A stretch of 64,000 nt of DNA. Source: SURF-13 sp041695325 (GTDB taxonomy: Bacteria; Pseudomonadota; Gammaproteobacteria; SURF-13). How positions within the stretch are numbered: position 1 is the first letter of the stretch; each line of letters begins with the position of its first letter. Positions 8,009-17,307 of this stretch are shown here, one piece after another. Location of the stretch: NCBI GenBank assembly GCA_041695325.1, contig JBGFRC010000009.1:1-64000 (forward strand). The letters run 5' to 3'. Made by a program: the position numbers and the translations under genes. Under the pieces are notes generated by a model, which searched no databases, was not told the DNA's origin, and saw only the letters and a program-made list of their open reading frames with translations.

Positions 8009-9258
8009 CACTGCGCCTCCATTCCCGCCTGCGGCATGGACAGGAGGCGTATTTGCACCGGCGGCGCCAACTGTATGGGCGGCGCAATGGGCGTTATCTT
8101 GCGCTGAATGATGCCAGGTGACGCCGGCGCCCGGCGTGCGGGTTTACTCGCCGCAGTTACGCCAGTCTGAACAGGCGCCGGGGAAATCAGCTCCGGCACT
8201 GGCGCGGTATCGGGCGGCGTCACATCAGACGCGGCCGCGCCGTCATCTTCGCGGCGGAGGCCCTCCGGCAAGTCGGCGACGGTGACGTTGGGGGGCGCCG
8301 TTGTGCTGGGAATGACGGCAACGGGCGGCTGACTCGCTTCGTTTTTCGTGGCAGGCGGCGCGGTTTCGGGCGCAGTGCCTGCATCCGCCTCATGCTGCGG
8401 CGCGGGCTGCAGCAGTTCGGGATGCGAGGTCTGCAAGCTGTGCCGCACGGCTTCATCCGCCAGTATCAACACGCTCACGCGGCGATTCCGGCTGCGCCCG
8501 GCTTCGGTGTCGTTGTCCGCGATCGGCTGATATTCGCCGTAGCCGATGGCCGACAGGCGTGCAGGCTCCACGCCCGACTCGGCCAGCAGCCGCACCACGC
8601 TTGCCGCGCGCGCGGCGGAAAGCTCCCAGTTGGTGGGGAAGACGAGGCTGCTGATGGGTTTATTGTCGGTGTGTCCGCGCACCTCGATGGGATTGGCAAA
8701 TCGGCTCATGATCGCGCCCAGGCGCTCCAGCACCGGAAGCGCCTCGCGCTCCAGATGCGCGCTTCCGCTGCCGAACAGAATGCTGGCCTTGATCTCCACT
8801 TCAAGCCAGCGCTGCTTGTCGTCCCGGCGCACTGCGACCAGGCGCCGTTCCACCAGCGGCGCCATGGCCTGCTCGATCTGTTCGGCGATGCGCGGCAGAT
8901 CCTGAGCGGCGGGGTGGATTTGTTCTTCAGGTGATTGATTGCCGGCCGCGCGCTGCGTATTGACCGGCGTCAGGGAGCGCGGCGGTTGCGCATTGGGCAT
9001 GGGAATAATGCCGTGCTCAGGAATCCGGGGGGGCGCCGCCTTGTCTGGATCGCCCGTCTCTATCGGCGTCATGCTCTTGGGAGTGAAACGAAATGCCGCC
9101 ACCAGCGAATCCGACAGGACGCGGTATTTGCCCTGATTCACCGAGGAGATGGCGTACATCACCACGAAAAACGCGAACAGCAGGGTAATGAAGTCGGCGT
9201 AGGACACCAGCCAGCGTTCATGATTGACGTGTTCCTCATGTTTGCGTTTGCGCGCCAT
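8008..9258 (-). CDS. motD: flagellar motor stator protein MotD (MotB family)
   Basis: 416 residues. The single transmembrane helix holds the proton-binding Asp in WLVSYADFITLLFAFFVVMY (about 16-35). The OmpA/MotB peptidoglycan-binding domain spans about 140-270, with VRGHTDNKPIS, NWELSAARAASVVRLL, IGYGEYQPIADNDTEAGRSRNRRV. The C-terminal 140 residues are a Pro/Ala-rich extension, longer than in most MotB proteins. Together with MotC it forms the torque-generating stator; motCD are the second stator set in pseudomonads, placed as here after cheB. Confidence 0.94.
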   Translation of the reverse strand: MARKRKHEEHVNHERWLVSYADFITLLFAFFVVMYAISSVNQGKYRVLSDSLVAAFRFTPKSMTPIETGDPDKAAPPRIPEHGIIPMPNAQPPRSLTPVNTQRAAGNQSPEEQIHPAAQDLPRIAEQIEQAMAPLVERRLVAVRRDDKQRWLEVEIKASILFGSGSAHLEREALPVLERLGAIMSRFANPIEVRGHTDNKPISSLVFPTNWELSAARAASVVRLLAESGVEPARLSAIGYGEYQPIADNDTEAGRSRNRRVSVLILADEAVRHSLQTSHPELLQPAPQHEADAGTAPETAPPATKNEASQPPVAVIPSTTAPPNVTVADLPEGLRREDDGAAASDVTPPDTAPVPELISPAPVQTGVTAASKPARRAPASPGIIQRKITPIAPPIQLAPPVQIRLLSMPQAGMEAQ

Positions 9259-9284
9259 CTAAATACAGAGAAAAGCAGCAAGAA

Positions 9285-9324
9285 ATAAGAGAAAAGAATT
9301 TAATTTCTTGTTCTTTTCTCTTAT
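9285..9324. repeat. AT-rich perfect inverted repeat between motC and motD
   Basis: Left arm ATAAGAGAAAAGAA (9285-9298) and right arm TTCTTTTCTCTTAT (9311-9324) are perfect reverse complements with a 12-nt loop. It is strikingly AT-rich in a GC-rich operon. It lacks a following T run, so an mRNA-processing or differential-stability element seems likelier than a terminator. Confidence 0.75.
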
Positions 9325-9332
9325 ATCTGTCG

Positions 9333-10073
9333 TCAATGTACATACCCCAGTAGTTTGGTTTCGATGTTGCGCGGATTTTCGCCCTGCGCGATGGAGATGA
9401 CACCTTCCATGATCATGGCGCGGAATTGCGTTTGGTCGTGCACCAGGCTCTTCAGTTTGCTCGCCATGGGCAGAAAAAAAAGGTTGGCCAGACCTACGCC
9501 GTAAATGGTGGCGACGAACGCCACCGCGATGCCGCTGCCGAGCTTGGAGGGATCGGCGAGGTTGCCCATCACGTGGATCAGGCCCATCACCGCGCCGATG
9601 ATGCCGATGGTGGGACTATATCCGCCCATGCCTTCGTACACCTTGGCGGCTTGGGTGTCGTGATGTTCCTTGGCCTCCATCTCCACCTCCAGGATACGGC
9701 GGATCGCCTCCGGCTCGCCGCCGTCCACCAGGAGCTGCAAACCCTTGCGTGCGAACAGGTCCGGCTCCGCCTCGGCGATGGTCTCCAGCCCCAGCAAGCC
9801 CTCCTTGCGCGCGATATTGCTCCACTTCACGATCTTCTCGATGGCCGCCTTGGCTTGCTGCTTGGGCGGGAACACAATCCAAGAGGCCACCTTGAGCGCG
9901 CGCAAAAAAACCGCGAGCGGGGTTTGTATCAGTATCGCCCCGACGGTGCCGCCCAGCACGATGAGCAGCGCCGGGCCGTTGAGCAGCGAGCTGAGATGCC
10001 CCCCCTCCAGGGCCTGCCCGCCCAGGATGGCGATGAAGGCCAGCGCCGTTCCGATGAGCGTCAAGATATCCAT
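9333..10073 (-). CDS. motC: flagellar motor stator protein MotC (MotA family)
   Basis: 246 residues with four membrane helices: about 4-24, 33-53, 148-170 and 180-203. The cytoplasmic loop contains EAEPDLFARKGLQLLVDGGEPEAIRRIL, and the pair PTIGIIGAVMGLIHVMGNL / GSGIAVAFVATIYGVGLANLFFLP is the MotA/TolQ/ExbB core. It partners MotD as the proton-driven stator. It lies 3 bp downstream of cheB. Confidence 0.95.
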   Translation of the reverse strand: MDILTLIGTALAFIAILGGQALEGGHLSSLLNGPALLIVLGGTVGAILIQTPLAVFLRALKVASWIVFPPKQQAKAAIEKIVKWSNIARKEGLLGLETIAEAEPDLFARKGLQLLVDGGEPEAIRRILEVEMEAKEHHDTQAAKVYEGMGGYSPTIGIIGAVMGLIHVMGNLADPSKLGSGIAVAFVATIYGVGLANLFFLPMASKLKSLVHDQTQFRAMIMEGVISIAQGENPRNIETKLLGYVH

Positions 10074-10076
10074 GCG

Positions 10077-11117
10077 TTACACCGCCTCGGCCAGGCAGGC
10101 TCCGATTTGCGCGAGCGGCAACACCTGATCGGCCAGGCCCGCCTCCACCACCGCCAGGGGCATGCCGTACACCACGCAGCTTGCCTCATCCTGCGCCCAG
10201 ATCGAGGCGCCGTTCTGTTTCAGGCGGCGCGCGCCCTCGCGCCCGTCGGCGCCCATGCCGGTGAGTATCAACGCCAGCACCGGAGCGACGCCCGCCTGGG
10301 CAAGCGACGTGAACGTGACATCCACGCACGGCTTGTAAATTTCATTGCCTCGCCCGCCGGAGATGCGCACCGCCGGCGCGCCGTTACGGGCCTCGATCAT
10401 CATCTGGCAGCCGCCCGGTGCGAGCAGCGCCGTGCCGGGCATGAGCGCATCACCGTCCTCAGCCTCCTTGACCGTGATCGCGCATAATTGATCAAGCCGC
10501 CCGGCGAAGGCGGCGGTGAAGTTCGCCGGCATGTGCTGCACCAGGAGCAGCGGTAAGGGAAAATCCGCGGGCAGCGCGGTGAGTATCTTTTGCAACGCCA
10601 CCGGCCCGCCGGTCGAAGTGCCGATGGCTACCAGCTTGTAGCGCGCATGGCCGTTGCACTTGACGGCGCTCGCCGCCGGCGCACCGGATGACGCGGTCGC
10701 GGAACCGGCTGGGCGCAAACCCCGCACCCCCAAGGCATGCACACGCTCACACAACAGTCGTTTCGCGGTATCACGATCCCGCGCGATGTCTTCAAAGCGT
10801 TTGGGGAGAAAATCCAGCGCGCCCGCCTCCAGCGCATTCAACGTGGCCTGAGCGCCTTCGGTGGTAAGCGAGGAAAACATCAGCACCGGCGTCGGCCTCG
10901 CGGTCATGATCCGGCGCACCGCGCTGATGCCGTCCAAGAGCGGCATCTCGATATCCATAGTGACCACATCGGGCTTGAGCGCGAGCGTGCGCTCCACGCC
11001 TTCCACGCCGTTGGCGGCGGCGCCGATCACCTTGAGCCTGGAATCGGACTCCAGCATCTCGGTGACGCGGCGCCGGAAGAAGGCGGAGTCATCCACCACC
11101 AGTACGCGCACTGTCAT
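10077..11117 (-). CDS. cheB: chemotaxis protein-glutamate methylesterase CheB
   Basis: 346 residues. The N-terminal receiver domain (VLVVDDSAFFRRR, DVVTMDIEMPLLDGI, phospho-acceptor Asp in the second) is followed by the methylesterase domain. Its catalytic motifs are IGTSTGGP (Ser), VQHMP (His) and TGMGADG (Asp). It demethylates receptors and can deamidate Gln, providing adaptation. The linker of about 40 residues is Ala/Ser-rich. The ATG follows TAAGGAGCG. Confidence 0.97.
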   Translation of the reverse strand: MTVRVLVVDDSAFFRRRVTEMLESDSRLKVIGAAANGVEGVERTLALKPDVVTMDIEMPLLDGISAVRRIMTARPTPVLMFSSLTTEGAQATLNALEAGALDFLPKRFEDIARDRDTAKRLLCERVHALGVRGLRPAGSATASSGAPAASAVKCNGHARYKLVAIGTSTGGPVALQKILTALPADFPLPLLLVQHMPANFTAAFAGRLDQLCAITVKEAEDGDALMPGTALLAPGGCQMMIEARNGAPAVRISGGRGNEIYKPCVDVTFTSLAQAGVAPVLALILTGMGADGREGARRLKQNGASIWAQDEASCVVYGMPLAVVEAGLADQVLPLAQIGACLAEAV

Positions 11118-11128
11118 GATTGCGCTCC

Positions 11129-13138
11129 TTAAGCGGCTTTGCGCGCGTAAGCCTTCATCAATCCCGGCACGTCCAGTATCAGGGCGATGCGCCCGTCGCC
11201 GGTGATGGTGGCGCCGGCGAGCCCGGGCGTGCCGTGCAGGGCCGCGCCCAGTGGCTTGATCACCACTTCCTCCTGTCCCAGCAGTTGATCCACCACAAAG
11301 CCCACGCGCTGGATGCCGTAGTTCACCACCACCACGTGCCGGCAGCCGCCCGTTCTGGACAGCGGCGCGTCGCGCAGCAGCCAGTGATTGAGATAATACA
11401 AGGGCAGCGCGTGATCACGCACCATGATCGCGAGCTGGCCATCTATGGTATTGGTGCGGCTCAGGTCGAGATCGAAGATCTCGTGCACATTCATGAGCGG
11501 CAGCGCGAAGATGCGTGCGCCCACCACCACCATCAGCGTGGGGATGATGGCGAGCGTGAGCGGCACCTTGATCATGAAGCGCGTGCCCTTGCCCTTTTGC
11601 GATTCGATTTCCACTGTGCCGTTCAATTGCGCGATGCGCGTTTTCACCACGTCCATCCCCACTCCGCGCCCGGAGATGTCGGTGATCTCGCTCCTGGTGG
11701 AAAAACCGGGCAGGAAAATCAGGTTGTAGCAATCGCGCTGCGACAAGCGCGCCGCGGCCTCGGCGTCCATCAGCCCCTTCTCCACCGCCTTGCGCCGCAG
11801 CACCTCGGCGTCCATGCCGGCGCCGTCGTCGGCGATGGTGAGCAGGATATGATCGCCCTCCTGCTCGGCGGCCAGCATCACCGTGCCGGCGCGCGCCTTG
11901 CCCGCCGCCAGCCGCGCCTCCGGCGCCTCGACGCCGTGGTCCACCGCGTTGCGCACCAGGTGCACCAGCGGATCTGCGAGCGCCTCGACCAGGTTCTTGT
12001 CCAGGCCGGTGTCCTCGCCCTGCAATTCCAGAGTGACTTCTTTTTTCAGGCTGCGCGCGATGTCGCGCACCACGCGCGGAAACCGCCCGAACACCTTCTT
12101 GATCGGCTGCATGCGCGTCTTCATCACCGCCGTCTGCAGGTCGGAGGTGACCAGGTCCAGCGTCGCCACCGCCTGCGCCACTTGTTCGTTATTCAGCCCG
12201 CTTTGCAGGCGCACCAGGCGGTTGCGCGACAGCACCAGCTCGCCGACCATGTTCATGATGTCGTCCAGGCGCTTGGTGTCCACCCGCACCGAGGTTTCCG
12301 CCGCCGCGTGCTCCTGCGCTTCGGCCCTGGCGGACGCGGGCGCCGCGGTCTTTGATTGCGCCTGCGCGGCGGCAGGCGCAGGCGGCGCCTTGCCCCCCGC
12401 CGTACCCGCGCCGCAGCGCGGCGGGCAGGCCGCGCCGTGCAGTTGATCGAGCAAGGTTTCAAACTCCGCCTCGCTGATTTCATCGGACTTGACAGGCCGC
12501 GGCTTGTCCGGCGGCTGTGCTGCTTTCGGGGATGTCTGCAATTGGTCGAGCAGCGCTTCGAACTCGGCGTCGGTGATTTCATCCGCCTCGGGCGGCGCGG
12601 CATCCTTGGGCTTGTCCGCGGCGTTACCCGCGGGCGCAAGCGCGTCAAGCAATTGCTGATAAACCGCGTCGTTCACCGCGCCCTGTTCCAGCGCGGCCTG
12701 CCCGCCGCGCTGCCTGTCTGCGTGCGACGCACAGGCAGGCGGCGCAGGCGGCGCGTCAGGCTTGCTCAGCCCTTCCAGTTGAGTCAGCAGCGCGGTATCG
12801 GCATGCTCCGGGTCGCGCCCGGCGCGCACCGCGTCCATCATCACCTTGACCACGTCGAGCACGCGCAGCACCACGTCCATGAGCTCCGCGTCCACCTTGC
12901 GCGCGCCCTGGCGCAGCACGTTGAATACGTCCTCCGCGCGGTGGCACACCTCGACCAGTGGCGTGATATTCAGAAACCCCGCCCCGCCCTTGACGGTATG
13001 AAATCCGCGGAACACGGCGTTCAGCAAGTCCGTATCGGCGGGACGCGCCTCCAGCTCCACCAGCTGTTCGCCGAGCGTATCCAGTATCTCGCCCGCTTCA
13101 ATCAGAAAATCTTGCAGAATTTCGTTGTCGTCTTCCAT
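11129..13138 (-). CDS. cheA: chemotaxis histidine kinase CheA
   Basis: About 669 residues. P1/Hpt domain with phospho-His in FRGFHTVKGGAGFLN (about residue 45). A long Ala/Pro-rich linker holds two copies of an EI-(S/T)-(E/D)-AEFE-(T/A)-LLDQL motif. Then come the dimerisation and ATPase core (MVGELVLSRNRL, LVHLVRNAVDHGVE, DDGAGMD, GRGVGMDVV) and the CheW-like P5 domain at the end. It phosphorylates CheY and CheB. ATG 13138 (MEDDNE) is chosen; a GTG two codons earlier is possible. The linker carries an in-frame palindromic insert. The doubled acidic motif may be a docking site for CheY or ParP (inference). Confidence 0.96.
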   Translation of the reverse strand: MEDDNEILQDFLIEAGEILDTLGEQLVELEARPADTDLLNAVFRGFHTVKGGAGFLNITPLVEVCHRAEDVFNVLRQGARKVDAELMDVVLRVLDVVKVMMDAVRAGRDPEHADTALLTQLEGLSKPDAPPAPPACASHADRQRGGQAALEQGAVNDAVYQQLLDALAPAGNAADKPKDAAPPEADEITDAEFEALLDQLQTSPKAAQPPDKPRPVKSDEISEAEFETLLDQLHGAACPPRCGAGTAGGKAPPAPAAAQAQSKTAAPASARAEAQEHAAAETSVRVDTKRLDDIMNMVGELVLSRNRLVRLQSGLNNEQVAQAVATLDLVTSDLQTAVMKTRMQPIKKVFGRFPRVVRDIARSLKKEVTLELQGEDTGLDKNLVEALADPLVHLVRNAVDHGVEAPEARLAAGKARAGTVMLAAEQEGDHILLTIADDGAGMDAEVLRRKAVEKGLMDAEAAARLSQRDCYNLIFLPGFSTRSEITDISGRGVGMDVVKTRIAQLNGTVEIESQKGKGTRFMIKVPLTLAIIPTLMVVVGARIFALPLMNVHEIFDLDLSRTNTIDGQLAIMVRDHALPLYYLNHWLLRDAPLSRTGGCRHVVVVNYGIQRVGFVVDQLLGQEEVVIKPLGAALHGTPGLAGATITGDGRIALILDVPGLMKAYARKAA
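12711..12739. repeat. in-frame palindromic insert in the cheA linker
   Basis: CTGCCTGT and ACAGGCAG form the outer arms, GCGT/ACGC the inner arms, with a GCG loop and a 2-nt bulge. It reads through in frame as part of PPACASHADRQRGG in the CheA linker. It shares GTGCGACGCACAGGC with the insert in parP. Confidence 0.7.
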
Positions 13139-13157
13139 CGTCACAAAGACTCAACCT

Positions 13158-13904
13158 TTAAAAACCCAGGCTGGACAGCAGATTGTCCACGTCGTCCTGG
13201 TTTGCCGCTACGTCAGGACGGGCTTGAGGATTGATCTGGGGACCCTCCGGCTCATGCTTGCGCGCGCTACCGTTGCACTTGACAGCGCGCGGTGGCGCCA
13301 TGCGCTGTCCGGAAATGCGTATCAGCCTGACCAGGCTCTCCTCCGTGTCCTGCACCGTCGCGATCACCCGGCGGATGATCTGGCCAGTGATATCCTGATA
13401 ATCCTGCGCCATCAACACGGCGGACAAATGCCGGTGCGTCATGGCGCAGTTTTGCTCGGCCAGGTCGAGAAAGTCGACCACCTCGTCCGATAGGGCCTTG
13501 AATTGCCGCGCGTCCAGTTCACGGCGCAACAGGCGCCGCCATCTGTCCTTGAGCGCGGCGGCCTTGCCGCGCAGCTCATCGGACAGGGGCAAGGCGGTCT
13601 CCACTGCGGTCAGGGTGCGATGCGCCGCCTGCTCGGTCATGCCGATGACGTAATTCAAGCGCTGCTTGGCGTCCGGAATCTCCTGCTCGGCCAGCTCCGC
13701 GATGCGCGCATCGAAACGGAAGCTGTTCAACGATTCATGCAGATCGCGCGTGAGCTTGCCGAGCTGCTGAAACAGATCAGATTCGCGCAACCGGCCGATC
13801 TTGTCCATCAGTTGCCCCGCCTGCTGCATATCGCCCGCCTCTACCTGTTCAACCAGGGCGCGCGCGTGCGTCAACAATTGCTGCTTGTCTATCACCTTAT
13901 CCAT
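13158..13904 (-). CDS. cheZ: CheY-phosphate phosphatase CheZ
   Basis: 248 residues, largely helical. The catalytic segment AQDYQDITGQIIRRV matches the family's QDxQDxTGQ signature (Asp and Gln of the active site). The extreme C terminus DDVDNLLSSLGF is the amphipathic CheY-docking helix. It removes phosphate from CheY-P to end the tumbling or reversal signal. It is positioned between cheY and cheA, as in related gammaproteobacteria. Confidence 0.96.
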   Translation of the reverse strand: MDKVIDKQQLLTHARALVEQVEAGDMQQAGQLMDKIGRLRESDLFQQLGKLTRDLHESLNSFRFDARIAELAEQEIPDAKQRLNYVIGMTEQAAHRTLTAVETALPLSDELRGKAAALKDRWRRLLRRELDARQFKALSDEVVDFLDLAEQNCAMTHRHLSAVLMAQDYQDITGQIIRRVIATVQDTEESLVRLIRISGQRMAPPRAVKCNGSARKHEPEGPQINPQARPDVAANQDDVDNLLSSLGF

Positions 13905-13932
13905 GGGATGTTTCCTTCATTAAAATGCGGCG

Positions 13933-14331
13933 CTATGCGCCCGCCGCCGCTTCGATGCGCTCGAATATCCTGTCTATCTTCTCCTTCAAGGTGACCGCCG
14001 TGAACGGTTTGACGATGTAACCATTCACGCCCGCCTGCGCCGCCTCCACGATCTGGTCGCGCTTGGCCTCCGCGGTCACCATCAGCACCGGCAGCCTGGC
14101 CAGCCCGGGATCGGAGCGCACCGCGCGCAGCAGGTCTATGCCCTGCATGCCGGGCATGTTCCAATCGGTGACCAGGAAATCAAAACTGCCGTTCTGCAGC
14201 ATGGGTAACGCGGTGTTGCCGTCGTCCGCTTCGCTGGTGTTGTTGAATCCGAGATCGCGCAGCAGATTCTTGATGATGCGCCGCATGGTGGAGAAGTCGT
14301 CCACAATCAATATCTTCATGTTCTTGTCCAC
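13933..14331 (-). CDS. cheY: chemotaxis response regulator CheY
   Basis: 132 residues, a single receiver domain. The acidic pocket is VDDFSTMRRI, the phospho-Asp is in FLVTDWNMPGMQG, followed by VTAEAKRDQI and the Lys of YIVKPFT. CheY-P binds FliM to change rotation. The GTG at 14331 has AGGAGG at ideal spacing, so it is preferred over an internal ATG at 14319. It lies 14 bp after fliA. Confidence 0.98.
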   Translation of the reverse strand: MDKNMKILIVDDFSTMRRIIKNLLRDLGFNNTSEADDGNTALPMLQNGSFDFLVTDWNMPGMQGIDLLRAVRSDPGLARLPVLMVTAEAKRDQIVEAAQAGVNGYIVKPFTAVTLKEKIDRIFERIEAAAGA

Positions 14332-14345
14332 GCCTAACCTCCTTG

Positions 14346-15107
14346 CTAATCCTGTGTCTTGCCGTGTCCGCGCGCCTCGTTGCGCCGCTGCTCCCGGTCG
14401 AGCAGCCGCGCGCGCAGACGCAACAATGCCTGGCCGTGAATCTGGCTCACGCGCGACTCGCTGACGCCCAGCACTTCGCCGATCTCGCGCAGATTGAGAT
14501 CCTCGCCGTAATACAGGGCGATCACCAGGCGCTCGCGCTCCGGCAGGTCATCCACCAGGCCGGCGACGTGCTGCTGAAAATTGACGCTCTGTAACTGCTC
14601 GAATGGATTCGGCCCTTCATCCGCAATGGGCAGTTCATCATCCTCGTGCTTGCGCATATCCTCGAAGCTGAAAATGTGGCAGGTCGTGGCGTCCTGCAGA
14701 AACCGGTGATAGTCGTGCAGGGTCATGCCCATGAACTCGGCGATCTCATGATCGCGCGCGTCGTGCCCCAGGGTGTTTTCGATCTCACGCACCGCCTCCG
14801 CCACTTCACGCGCCTTGCGGTGAACCGAGCGCGGCGTCCAGTCGCTCTTGCGCACCTCATCCAGCATTGCGCCGCGGATGCGTATGCCGGCGTAGGTCTC
14901 GAAACCGGCCCCGCGCCTGGCGTCATAATGTTTCGCCGCCTCCAGCAGGCCGATCATGCCCGCCTGAATCAGATCATCGGCCTGCACGCTGGGCGGCAGA
15001 CGGCTGATCAAATGATAGGCGATGCGCTTGACCAGCGGCGCGTGACGCGCGACCAGATCTTCCTGCGCGCCGGGCTGGGTGGAGATATAAAGCGCCACGC
15101 TGCTCAT
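14346..15107 (-). CDS. fliA: flagellar sigma factor 28 (FliA/RpoF)
   Basis: 253 residues with sigma regions 2 (HAPLVKRIAYHLISRLPPSVQADDLIQAGMIGLLEAAKHY), 3 and 4 (LNLREIGEVLGVSESRVSQIHGQALLRLRARL). FliA transcribes late flagellar and chemotaxis genes and is held by the anti-sigma factor FlgM. The start overlaps the flhG stop by 4 bp (ATGA). Confidence 0.97.
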   Translation of the reverse strand: MSSVALYISTQPGAQEDLVARHAPLVKRIAYHLISRLPPSVQADDLIQAGMIGLLEAAKHYDARRGAGFETYAGIRIRGAMLDEVRKSDWTPRSVHRKAREVAEAVREIENTLGHDARDHEIAEFMGMTLHDYHRFLQDATTCHIFSFEDMRKHEDDELPIADEGPNPFEQLQSVNFQQHVAGLVDDLPERERLVIALYYGEDLNLREIGEVLGVSESRVSQIHGQALLRLRARLLDREQRRNEARGHGKTQD

Positions 15108-15997
15108 TGCGTCACTCCGGGAGTGCTCATCACCGCGCTGTAACGCGCGCCCAGGAAGCGCTCTACGAAAAATTCCAGCCGGCCGGAAGGCTCCGCAGGC
15201 ATGGGCCAGCGTTCCATGCCCTGCGCCATCTCCTTGAAGGCCAGCGTCGCGCGGCTGCGCGGGAACATCTCCACCGCGGCGCGTTGGCGCTGCACCGCCT
15301 TGCGCAGCTCGTCGTCATGCGGCACCGCGCCCATGTATTCCAGCACCACGTCGAGAAAACGGTCGGAGGCGCGCACCAGCTTCATGAATAATTCACGGCC
15401 CTCGTTGGCATGGCGCGTCATGCTGGCGAGCACGCGGAAACGCTGCCTGCCGTGCTCGCGGCTTAGCAGCTTGATCAGGGCGTAGGCGTCGGTGATGGAG
15501 GAAGGCTCGTCACACACCACCACCACGATCTCCTGCGCGGCGCGGGTGAAGGCGATGACGTTGTCCGAGATGCCGGCGGCGGTGTCTATCATCAACACGT
15601 CAAGATGGCTGGAGAGCTCGCTGAAGGCGTGCACCAGGCCGGCAATCTGCATGGCGCTGAGCTGCGCCATGTGCTGTATCCCGGAGGCGGCGGGCACGAT
15701 GCGCAAGCCGGCCGGACCGGGCAGGATGATCTGCTCCAGCCTGCGTTCGCCGTTCAGCACGTGCGCCAGATTGTGCGCCGGGTTGAGGCCCAGCAGCACG
15801 TCCACGTTGGCCAGGCCGAGATCGGCGTCCATGAGCAGCACCTGCTTGTTGCGCAGCGCCAGCGCCACCGCGAGGTTGACCGATACGTTGGTCTTGCCCA
15901 CGCCGCCCTTGCCGCTGGTGACGGCGATCACGCGCACCGGGCGGGCCATGCGCCGCAGTCCCGCCGCCTGGTCGTAATAGCCGTCAGAGCCGAGCAT
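15104..15997 (-). CDS. flhG: FlhG/FleN MinD-like ATPase controlling flagellar number
   Basis: 297 residues. An N-terminal YDQAAGLRRM motif is the DQAxGLR activator helix that stimulates FlhF GTPase. The MinD-type P-loop is TSGKGGVGKTNVSVNLA, followed by LLMDADLGLANVDVLLGL and VLMIDTAAGISDNV. A C-terminal amphipathic helix (RLEFFVERFLGARY) fits membrane attachment. With FlhF it sets number and polar position of flagella, so polar flagellation is likely. It overlaps flhF by 14 bp. Confidence 0.96.
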   Translation of the reverse strand: MLGSDGYYDQAAGLRRMARPVRVIAVTSGKGGVGKTNVSVNLAVALALRNKQVLLMDADLGLANVDVLLGLNPAHNLAHVLNGERRLEQIILPGPAGLRIVPAASGIQHMAQLSAMQIAGLVHAFSELSSHLDVLMIDTAAGISDNVIAFTRAAQEIVVVVCDEPSSITDAYALIKLLSREHGRQRFRVLASMTRHANEGRELFMKLVRASDRFLDVVLEYMGAVPHDDELRKAVQRQRAAVEMFPRSRATLAFKEMAQGMERWPMPAEPSGRLEFFVERFLGARYSAVMSTPGVTQ

Positions 15998-17231
15998 GCG
16001 CCAGCTCCCCGCCCAGGTATCGTTCCAGCGTGACGTCGTCCAGGGAGAATCCGCACCGCTGTGTCATGGCGACGCCGCGCGCGATCAGGCTGTGAGCGCG
16101 CGCCGCCTGCAAATCCTCCGGCACGCGCTGGCCGTGGCTCACATAGGCCACCGGCAGTTGCCGTTCGATGGCGAACGACAGCGCCGCGCCCAGTTGATTC
16201 GCTTCATCCAGCTTGGTGAAGATGCAGCCGCTCAGCTCCACGGCGCGGTAGGCGTGCGCCACCTCGGCCAGCACGCCGAGCGGGCTGGTCGCGGCCAGCA
16301 CCAGATAGCTGCGCAGCGGCGTATGACCGCCTTTCAGCAGAGCGATCTGCCGGCTGACGCGCTGGTCGCGCTGGCTCATTCCGGTGCTGTCTATCAGCAC
16401 CAGGCGCTTGCCTTTCAGTCCTTGCAACACCGTATGCAGCTCATCGGCGCCGTTCACCGTGGACACCGGCACCCCCAGGATGCGGCCGTAGATCATGAGC
16501 TGTTCGCGCGCGCCGATACGATAGTTGTCGGTGGTCACCATCGCCACCGAGTGCGCGCCGTGGCGCAGCGCGAAGTGAGCCGCGAGCTTCGCCACCGTGG
16601 TGGTCTTGCCCACCCCGGTGGGCCCGATCAGCGCCACCACGCCGCCGCGGCTCAGTATGTCATCGCCGGTCACCGGCAGTTTACGGGCCAGCAGCGCCAG
16701 GCTGTGGCGCCAGGCCTGCTCGAACTTCGCGTCTTCCGGCGTCGCGTCGGCCACGCGCCGGCACAAGGCCGGGCTTAAATCCAGTTCCATCAGCTGGCGC
16801 AGCAATTTGGCGCGCAACGGATGACGCTGCGCCATCTCACCCCAGGCGAGGCCGGACATCTGCCGTTCCAGCAGCGCACGCAGCGATTTCAATTCACGCC
16901 CCATGGCCAGCATGGCGGGATCCTGCGCCCAGACGATTTTTTGTTTCGCGTCCGTCCTGGGCGCATCCGTGACCGGCGTCTCACGCCGTTCAGCTTGCAC
17001 CTCATCGCGTCCGCCGCTTTCCCGCACCGGCGTGGATTTGGCTTGCGCGGGCTTGTGCGGCAACCCGCCCATGCCGTTCACCAGGGATTCGTCATAATCC
17101 ACGGCGGCGACGATCTCGATGCCGCCGGAGGTGGACTGGTTGGACAGAATCACCGCGTCGCTGCCCAGCTCCTCGCGCACCTGGCGCAGGGTTTCGCGTA
17201 TGTCCTTTGCGAAAAAGCGTTTGATCTTCAC
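15984..17231 (-). CDS. flhF: FlhF, SRP-type GTPase for polar flagellar placement
   Basis: 415 residues. The N-terminal B domain (MKIKRFFAKDIRETLRQVRE, VILSNQSTSGGIEIVAAVD) is followed by a low-complexity linker and the NG domain. Its GTPase motifs are GPTGVGKTTTVAKLA (G1), DNYRIGAREQL, LIDSTGMSQRD (G3) and FTKLDEANQLG (G4). It recruits the first basal-body parts to the pole. The start is GTG with GGAGAGC before it. It is separated from flhA by 165 bp that contain two inverted repeats. Confidence 0.96.
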   Translation of the reverse strand: MKIKRFFAKDIRETLRQVREELGSDAVILSNQSTSGGIEIVAAVDYDESLVNGMGGLPHKPAQAKSTPVRESGGRDEVQAERRETPVTDAPRTDAKQKIVWAQDPAMLAMGRELKSLRALLERQMSGLAWGEMAQRHPLRAKLLRQLMELDLSPALCRRVADATPEDAKFEQAWRHSLALLARKLPVTGDDILSRGGVVALIGPTGVGKTTTVAKLAAHFALRHGAHSVAMVTTDNYRIGAREQLMIYGRILGVPVSTVNGADELHTVLQGLKGKRLVLIDSTGMSQRDQRVSRQIALLKGGHTPLRSYLVLAATSPLGVLAEVAHAYRAVELSGCIFTKLDEANQLGAALSFAIERQLPVAYVSHGQRVPEDLQAARAHSLIARGVAMTQRCGFSLDDVTLERYLGGELAHARL

Positions 17232-17307
17232 TGATTGCTCTCCGTTTTAATTCTCGACTGATGCTTTACAGCCCGCACTGCGCATCCCGCTCCGCTCGAA
17301 AGCCCAG

